Made by a program: the position numbers and the translations under genes. From Salinicoccus sp. UBA3372 (GTDB taxonomy: Bacteria > Bacillota > Bacilli > Staphylococcales > Salinicoccaceae), in NCBI GenBank assembly GCA_002360325.1, contig DEQG01000112.1:919-8864 (forward strand): DNA of 7,946 nt. Reading direction: 5' to 3'. Position 1 is the stretch's first letter; each line of letters starts with the position of its first letter. Shown in pieces: positions 5,635 through 7,946 of this stretch. Under the pieces are notes generated by a model. That model worked only from the letters and a program-made list of their open reading frames with translations, did no database searches and was not told the DNA's origin.

Positions 5635-6160
5635 GCTTCCTTTTCATCTCATTCAAGTATTGTTCCGACTGCCCTTTTGGAATCGTCAAAGTATTAAAAT
5701 CGCCGCCTTTAATCTGCTTGCCGATATAGACAATCTGTCCGACGTGGTAGGAGTAATGCGACATCTGCCTCTCAATCGCTTCAATGACAATATGCTCCTC
5801 ACTTCTGATGCGGATGGTTTTCAAAAGATCTTCACCTTCAAGATTTGATAATGTGCCGAGGAGAATCTCCCAGCCCTTCTCCCAGTCTTCAAGCATTTCT
5901 TTTCGGGATGCGGCAACACCTAAAAATTCCGAGTCCCTGTCCCTCGATTCTTTTTCACCGTCTGAAGTTAAAAAATCCGACCATCTTGAAATCATATTGC
6001 CGCTCAGGTGTTTCATGATGACGGCAATACTGTTCGAGGCTTCATTCATTGACCAATGCAGCTGCGAGTCATCCAGCTGCTCAATCGTTTTATCGCCAAG
6101 TTTCTTAACATCTTTAAACTTTTCAATGACTGTATTTAAGTATCTTTCTTCAATATTCAT
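5624..6160 (-). CDS. DinB-like four-helix protein (DUF1572 type)
   Basis: This 178-residue soluble protein resembles the DUF1572 branch of the DinB/YfiT-like putative metalloenzyme superfamily. The opening MNIEERYLNTVIEKFKDVKK is a typical first helix. The family's metal triad is visible as H51 (IMKHLSGN), H135 and H139 (SHYSYHVGQIVYIGK). SRWSDFLTSDGEK and RDRDSEF (59-78) form the loop normally seen after helix 2. Members may use bacillithiol or other thiols, but most have no proven reaction. The frame extends back to an ATG at 6205, but only ATG 6160 has a ribosome site (AAGGTGA, 6168-6174, 7 bases away), and it gives the family's usual N-terminus. Its stop overlaps the start of the downstream chimera by about 11 bases, implying co-transcription to the terminator at 5316-5353. 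Confidence 0.82.
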   Translation of the reverse strand: MNIEERYLNTVIEKFKDVKKLGDKTIEQLDDSQLHWSMNEASNSIAVIMKHLSGNMISRWSDFLTSDGEKESRDRDSEFLGVAASRKEMLEDWEKGWEILLGTLSNLEGEDLLKTIRIRSEEHIVIEAIERQMSHYSYHVGQIVYIGKQIKGGDFNTLTIPKGQSEQYLNEMKRKHDK

Positions 6161-6297
6161 TCTGGAATCACCTTGATCTGATATTTGACGGTTACGTCCC
6201 GCCATGATCGATTGACTGCTCTGCCGCCCTCATTTCATCCGTCACGCACCGGTACAGTTTCACTGCAGAATACATGCACTTCCCAACGTTTTTCCAT
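6157..6297 (-). pseudogene. Possible decayed short gene interrupted by an in-frame TGA
   Basis: On the minus strand an ATG at 6297-6295 has a well-placed AAAGGA ribosome site (6310-6305, 7-base spacer) and is followed by 20 sense codons (MEKRWEVHVFCSETVPV...), then TGA at 6237-6235. The same frame resumes for 25 codons (NEGGRAVNRSWRDVTVKYQI...) and ends at a TGA overlapping the ATG of the DinB-like gene as ATGA, the classic arrangement for coupled operon genes. The translated pieces look protein-like, with alternating hydrophobic and charged strands, but I do not recognise a family. It may be a gene broken by a TGG or CGA to TGA change, a 20-residue leader peptide, or chance. Confidence 0.35.
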
Positions 6298-6456
6298 TAT
6301 GATTTCCTTTTATATATGCCTCTCTATTTTAACGAATATTTTGACTATTCGCCACTTTGAAATGTAAGCCTTTTCTTTTGCATAACCCTGAGTTTTTAGG
6401 GTAGAATAATCATATGCGCTTTCTCGCAACAATTTAATTTTTAGGAGGAATTTTTA
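6298..6456. other. Divergent intergenic region between the DinB-like operon and rocA/pruA
   Basis: This stretch of about 160 bases must hold the start signals of both directions. On the minus strand a TAAAAT (-10-like, at about 6331-6326) precedes the short frame, without a convincing -35. On the plus side lie the rocA/pruA promoter boxes and leader. A 60-codon plus-strand frame at 6185-6367 covers part of it but has no ribosome site and looks random. Confidence 0.5.
6378..6407 (+). promoter_or_regulatory. Candidate rocA/pruA promoter with an overlapping inverted repeat
   Basis: TTGCAT (6378-6383) and TAGAAT (6402-6407) are spaced 18 bases apart; the -10 matches 5 of 6 consensus positions and the -35 only 3. 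The spacer contains the inverted repeat ACCCT (6385-6389)/AGGGT (6398-6402), whose right arm touches the -10 box, so a regulator could bind there. The leader to ATG 6457 would be about 43 bases. In staphylococci this gene is catabolite-controlled, but I do not see a clear CcpA (cre) site. Confidence 0.4.
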
Positions 6457-7946
6457 ATGGTATTGCCATACAAAGCAGAGGCTGCAACTGATTTTACACA
6501 AGAATCAAACAAGCAGGCATTCAAACAAGCATTGGAGCAAGTGAAGGAAGACTTTGGTGTTGAACGTCCACTCGTCATCGGTGGAAAAGAGGTGATGACA
6601 GATGATAAGACAGATGTCATCAATCCTGCGGATAAAGAACAGGTGCTTGGCCATGTTTCAAAAGCGAAATCTGAACATATCGAGCAGGCTTTCGAAGCTG
6701 CTGAAGAAGCATTTGAATCATGGAGTGCGTGGACTGCGAAAGAACGTGCAGACTTGCTTTTAAGAATTTCAGCAATCATTCGCCGGAGAAAACATGAGTT
6801 CTCCGCACTGATGGTATACGAAGCTGGTAAGCCTTGGAATGAAGCTGACGGCGATACGAATGAAGCAATCGACTTCATCGAATACTATGCACGCTCAATG
6901 GTGGAATTGGCAGACGGTAAGCCGACACTTGACCGTGAAGGTGAAACGAACAGCTACTTCTATCAGCCTATGGGTGTCGGTGTAACCATCTCACCTTGGA
7001 ACTTCCCATTCGCGATCATGGCAGGTACGACACTTGCACCGGTTGTTGCAGGTAACACGGTACTGTTAAAACCATCCGGAGACACTCCTCTGATTGCATA
7101 TAAACTGATGGAAGTTCTTGAAGAAGCAGGACTCCCTGGCGGTGTCGTCAACTTTGTCCCTGGATCATCACGTGACATCGGTGATTACATGGTAGATCAC
7201 CATAAGACACAATTCATCACATTTACAGGTTCAAAAGGCGTCGGACTGCGTATTACGGAAAGAGCGGCAGTCGTTCAGGAAGGCCAGCACTTCCTAAAAC
7301 GCACGATTACTGAAATGGGCGGTAAGGATACAATTATCGTCGATAAAGATGCTGACCTGGATGTGGCGGCTGAATCTATCGTCACTTCAGCATTCGGATT
7401 CTCAGGACAGAAATGTTCAGCATGTTCACGTGCTGTCGTTCACGAAGATGTTCATGATGAAGTACTTGCAAGATCAATCGAACTTGCTAAAGAACTGACT
7501 GTAGGCAACACAGTGGATAATACTGACATGGGACCTGTCGTCAGCCAGAAACAGTTCGATAACATTAAAGAATATATCGAAACAGGTAAAAAAGAAGGTA
7601 AACTGGAATTTGGCGGAGAGACAGATGACTCCACTGGATTCTTTGTACACCCTACAATCTTCTCAGGTCTTGATCCTGAAGCTGTCATCATGCAGGAAGA
7701 AATCTTTGGACCTGTAGTCGGTTTCACTAAAGTTAAAGACTTCGACGAAGGGCTTAAAGTTGCAAACAATACTGAATACGGCCTGACTGGCGCAGTAATC
7801 ACAAATACACGTGAAAACTGGCACCTGGCAGTCCGCAAATTCGATGTCGGCAACCTTTACCTGAACCGCGGCTGTACTGCAGCTGTAGTCGGATACCACC
7901 CATTCGGCGGTTTCAAACTTTCAGGTACAGACCAGAAGACAGGCAG
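6457..7946 (+). CDS. rocA: L-glutamate gamma-semialdehyde (1-pyrroline-5-carboxylate) dehydrogenase, 3' end outside window
   Basis: RocA (also called PruA) oxidises P5C/glutamate semialdehyde to glutamate with NAD+, the last step of proline and arginine breakdown, in the cytosol. The window holds 496 codons; the staphylococcal enzyme is about 514, so only the last 15-20 residues are missing. Aldehyde dehydrogenase landmarks are all present: [10 protein letters not shown] with N182, the cofactor-binding K205 (LLKPSGDTP), the FTGSKGVG turn (256-263), the general base E286 (TEMGGKD), the nucleophile C320 ([10 protein letters not shown]), EEIFGPV, and [13 protein letters not shown] near the end. 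The N-terminus ([13 protein letters not shown]) matches this group, not generic aldehyde dehydrogenases. AGGAGG at 6443-6448, 8 bases before ATG, gives a strong start. Codons favour A/T-ending forms (GCA, ACA, GAA, TCA) more than the flanking genes, as in highly expressed genes. Confidence 0.96.
   Translation, partial: MVLPYKAEAATDFTQESNKQAFKQALEQVKEDFGVERPLVIGGKEVMTDDKTDVINPADKEQVLGHVSKAKSEHIEQAFEAAEEAFESWSAWTAKERADLLLRISAIIRRRKHEFSALMVYEAGKPWNEADGDTNEAIDFIEYYARSMVELADGKPTLDREGETNSYFYQPMGVGVTISPWNFPFAIMAGTTLAPVVAGNTVLLKPSGDTPLIAYKLMEVLEEAGLPGGVVNFVPGSSRDIGDYMVDHHKTQFITFTGSKGVGLRITERAAVVQEGQHFLKRTITEMGGKDTIIVDKDADLDVAAESIVTSAFGFSGQKCSACSRAVVHEDVHDEVLARSIELAKELTVGNTVDNTDMGPVVSQKQFDNIKEYIETGKKEGKLEFGGETDDSTGFFVHPTIFSGLDPEAVIMQEEIFGPVVGFTKVKDFDEGLKVANNTEYGLTGAVITNTRENWHLAVRKFDVGNLYLNRGCTAAVVGYHPFGGFKLSGTDQKTG

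Noticed and set aside
5314..5697. Plus-strand frame of 127 codons across the chimera
   Set aside because: It is antisense to the HTH/VOC remnant, has no ribosome site, and its translation resembles no family.
6161..6205. 15-residue N-terminal extension of the DinB-like protein from ATG 6205
   Set aside because: No ribosome site precedes 6205, whereas ATG 6160 has AAGGTGA at 7 bases and gives the usual family N-terminus.
6185..6367. Plus-strand 60-codon frame in the divergent intergenic region
   Set aside because: No ribosome site, random-looking composition, and it overlaps the minus-strand signals.

Overview
The window looks like chromosomal DNA of a low- to mid-GC Gram-positive coccus of the Staphylococcaceae, with a Salinicoccus/Jeotgalicoccus-like relative my best guess. 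The pointers are strong AGGAGG ribosome sites, SigA- and SigB-type promoters, a CzrA/CzrB-type zinc pair, a Staphylococcus-like P5C dehydrogenase, and YflT-type (general stress protein 17M) proteins. The genus is inferred from family resemblance and moderate GC, not from a search.

Layout, left to right. Positions 1-42 are probably the tail of an upstream gene. A good SigA promoter (56-84) then leads into a TehA/TDT-family ten-helix transporter (121-1212, +). Next come two paralogous general-stress proteins (1333-2112 and 2240-3034, +). Each has a YflT-like N-terminal domain and a long, very acidic, probably disordered tail. Each ends at its own Rho-independent terminator, and the second has a near-consensus SigB promoter. 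A lone SAP-domain protein follows (3110-3955, +). A strong bidirectional hairpin separates it from the convergent czrB.

The minus strand then carries, in transcription order (right to left), a putative operon and the zinc operon. The putative operon holds a possible decayed short reading frame (6157-6297), a DinB-like/DUF1572 protein (5624-6160), and a broken chimera of an AraC-type HTH and a PhnB-like VOC C-terminus (5299-5634). It ends at a terminator at 5316-5353. The zinc operon follows directly: an operator/promoter (5284-5318), czrA (4955-5254) and czrB (3986-4930). CzrA should release the operator when zinc is bound, so that the CzrB antiporter exports the metal.

On the right, divergent from the putative operon, rocA/pruA (6457 to the window end, +) encodes L-glutamate gamma-semialdehyde (P5C) dehydrogenase for proline/arginine catabolism. 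It is cut off by the window about 15-20 residues short of the usual C-terminus.

I see no mobile element, CRISPR array, tRNA or rRNA. The least ordinary parts are the duplicated acidic-tailed stress proteins with different promoters, the HTH/VOC chimera with a pinpointable frameshift, and the possible TGA-interrupted frame coupled by ATGA to the DinB-like gene. I do not see a clear new multi-gene system.
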